Shown here piece after piece: positions 63,349 through 64,000 of a DNA stretch of 64,000 bases. The notes below the pieces were generated by a model. It ran no database searches. It was not told the DNA's origin and saw nothing but the letters and a program-made list of their open reading frames with translations. The DNA comes from Noviherbaspirillum malthae (GTDB taxonomy: Bacteria > Pseudomonadota > Gammaproteobacteria > Burkholderiales > Burkholderiaceae_D), in contig NZ_JACYXF010000018.1 of NCBI RefSeq assembly GCF_015352985.1, positions 1-64,000 on the forward strand, read 5' to 3'. How positions within the stretch are numbered: the first letter of the stretch is position 1; every line of letters starts with the position of its first letter. The position numbers and the translations under genes are program-made.

Positions 63349-64000
63349 ATGACGACACTGAACTTCAACGGCCGCATGCTCTTCCTCAGCGCCGATCCCG
63401 AAAAAGTCACGGCGCAGCTTGAAGGCAAGGATCTTTCGCCTGCGCAGGCAGGCCCGCTGCGCGACGATGTATCAACCGACGAAATCACGCCGATTCCGGT
63501 ACTCGCGTATTACGACGAGCGCCTGGGCCGCTATCCCTATCTCGGATTCAAGGCCGGCTCGCAGCTTCCCGTCGTCAAGGACGCCGTCAGGAACGGCGGC
63601 TTCAGCGTGACCGTGGCCGGCAAGCGCTACGGCAAGGGTTCGTCGCGCGAACACAGCCCGGTTGCCGAACGCACGGCCGGCATCCGGCTCGTGATCGCGG
63701 AGAGCTTCGAACGGATCTATCGCCAGAATGCCGACAATGTCGGCTTGTTCACCTCCACGGATTTCAGCCTGATCGATCGCATCCGCCGCGGCGAAGGCAT
63801 CGATATCGAAGAGATTGTCGCCTCGCGCGACAGGCTGGCCGCGGCGATACTGCGCCACGGCGGCCTGCTGCGCTATGGGCAGGAACGAATGCGCACGATA
63901 TCGCTGGCCAAGGTCGGTTCGGATTCGACGCCGCGCACGCTGGCCGAGAAGATACTGCAGCGCCACCTGGTGCGAACCGCCGACGTGGAGGCCAGCCTGA
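63349..64000 (+). CDS. Aconitase-family hydro-lyase with LeuD-like domain fused N-terminally to LeuC-like domain (partial)
   Basis: Open at the window edge after 217 codons. Residues 1 to about 175 form an aconitase swivel (small-subunit) domain: LRDDVSTDEITPIPV, RYGKGSSREHSPVAERTAGI (substrate-binding Ser/Arg), VIAESFERIYRQNADNVGLF. From about residue 195, RTLAEKILQRHLV matches the very start of LeuC-type large subunits. Thus small and large subunits appear fused in the order opposite to aconitase A. CAGGAGACTTAG precedes the ATG. The substrate is unknown; isopropylmalate, homoaconitate or a methylated dicarboxylate are candidates. Confidence 0.82.
   Translation, partial: MTTLNFNGRMLFLSADPEKVTAQLEGKDLSPAQAGPLRDDVSTDEITPIPVLAYYDERLGRYPYLGFKAGSQLPVVKDAVRNGGFSVTVAGKRYGKGSSREHSPVAERTAGIRLVIAESFERIYRQNADNVGLFTSTDFSLIDRIRRGEGIDIEEIVASRDRLAAAILRHGGLLRYGQERMRTISLAKVGSDSTPRTLAEKILQRHLVRTADVEASL

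Overview
The window looks like chromosomal DNA of a high-GC betaproteobacterium, most likely Burkholderiales and plausibly Oxalobacteraceae (Herbaspirillum/Noviherbaspirillum-like). This is an inference from gene content: a contiguous urtABCDE-ureDABCEFG cluster, two Bug-type (tripartite tricarboxylate) solute receptors, a Burkholderiales-type general porin, a polyhydroxyalkanoate-system protein, a CinA activity split over two genes, and an RpoD with a very long Ala/Pro-rich N-terminus. Many long reading frames antisense to real genes are GC-bias shadows and are left out.

Layout. 1-584: one end of an IS630-family element with a likely -1 frameshift site, abutting the stop codon of an iron permease gene. 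584-3419: divergent Fe(III) ABC permease and ATPase genes with a Fur-box-like site between them. 3420-14709: nitrogen block, a sigma-54-type promoter followed by the urea ABC transporter and the whole urease operon. 14759-24699: housekeeping and envelope genes (CinA N-domain, EI24 and sterol-desaturase membrane proteins, NodB-like deacetylase coupled to a YVTN beta-propeller, FKBP, acyl-CoA-binding protein, PHA-system protein, 2-hydroxyacid dehydrogenase, CitMHS-like transporter, ferredoxin). 25086-33740: GNAT-like protein, PncC, malic enzyme MaeB, an FRG-domain protein and RpoD. 33939-42098: small membrane proteins, an NDUFA9-like/DoxX fusion, a LysR regulator, a VOC protein, a Bug receptor and a lipoprotein with three DUF4142 domains. 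42232-45530: an Lrp regulator divergent from an orphan AceE-type E1. 45655-53796: a probable sugar-acid catabolic block (porin, DHDPS-family lyase, enolase-superfamily dehydratase, PdxA-like dehydrogenase, Bug receptor, GntR regulator) and a divergent 8-oxoguanine-deaminase-like amidohydrolase. 54129-61425: small stress and membrane proteins, a deletion scar holding the tail of a hybrid kinase, then a diguanylate cyclase and a hybrid histidine kinase. 61691-64000: LysR regulator, a perfect 23-bp-arm inverted repeat, an RraA-like aldolase, and the start of an aconitase-family protein with the small (LeuD-like) domain ahead of the large (LeuC-like) one.

How it works together. The urt/ure block imports urea, hydrolyses it with the nickel enzyme urease and is probably switched on by nitrogen limitation through sigma-54/NtrC. 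The block at 45655-53796 looks like one regulon: the same 23-bp imperfect palindrome lies upstream of the GntR gene and upstream of the Bug-led operon. I saw no CRISPR array, tRNA, rRNA or prophage. The most interesting items are the reversed LeuD-LeuC fusion with its RraA partner and giant hairpin, the Lrp/E1 pair resembling mdeR-mdeB, the GntR regulon, the triple DUF4142 lipoprotein, and the solitary rpoD behind an FRG gene.
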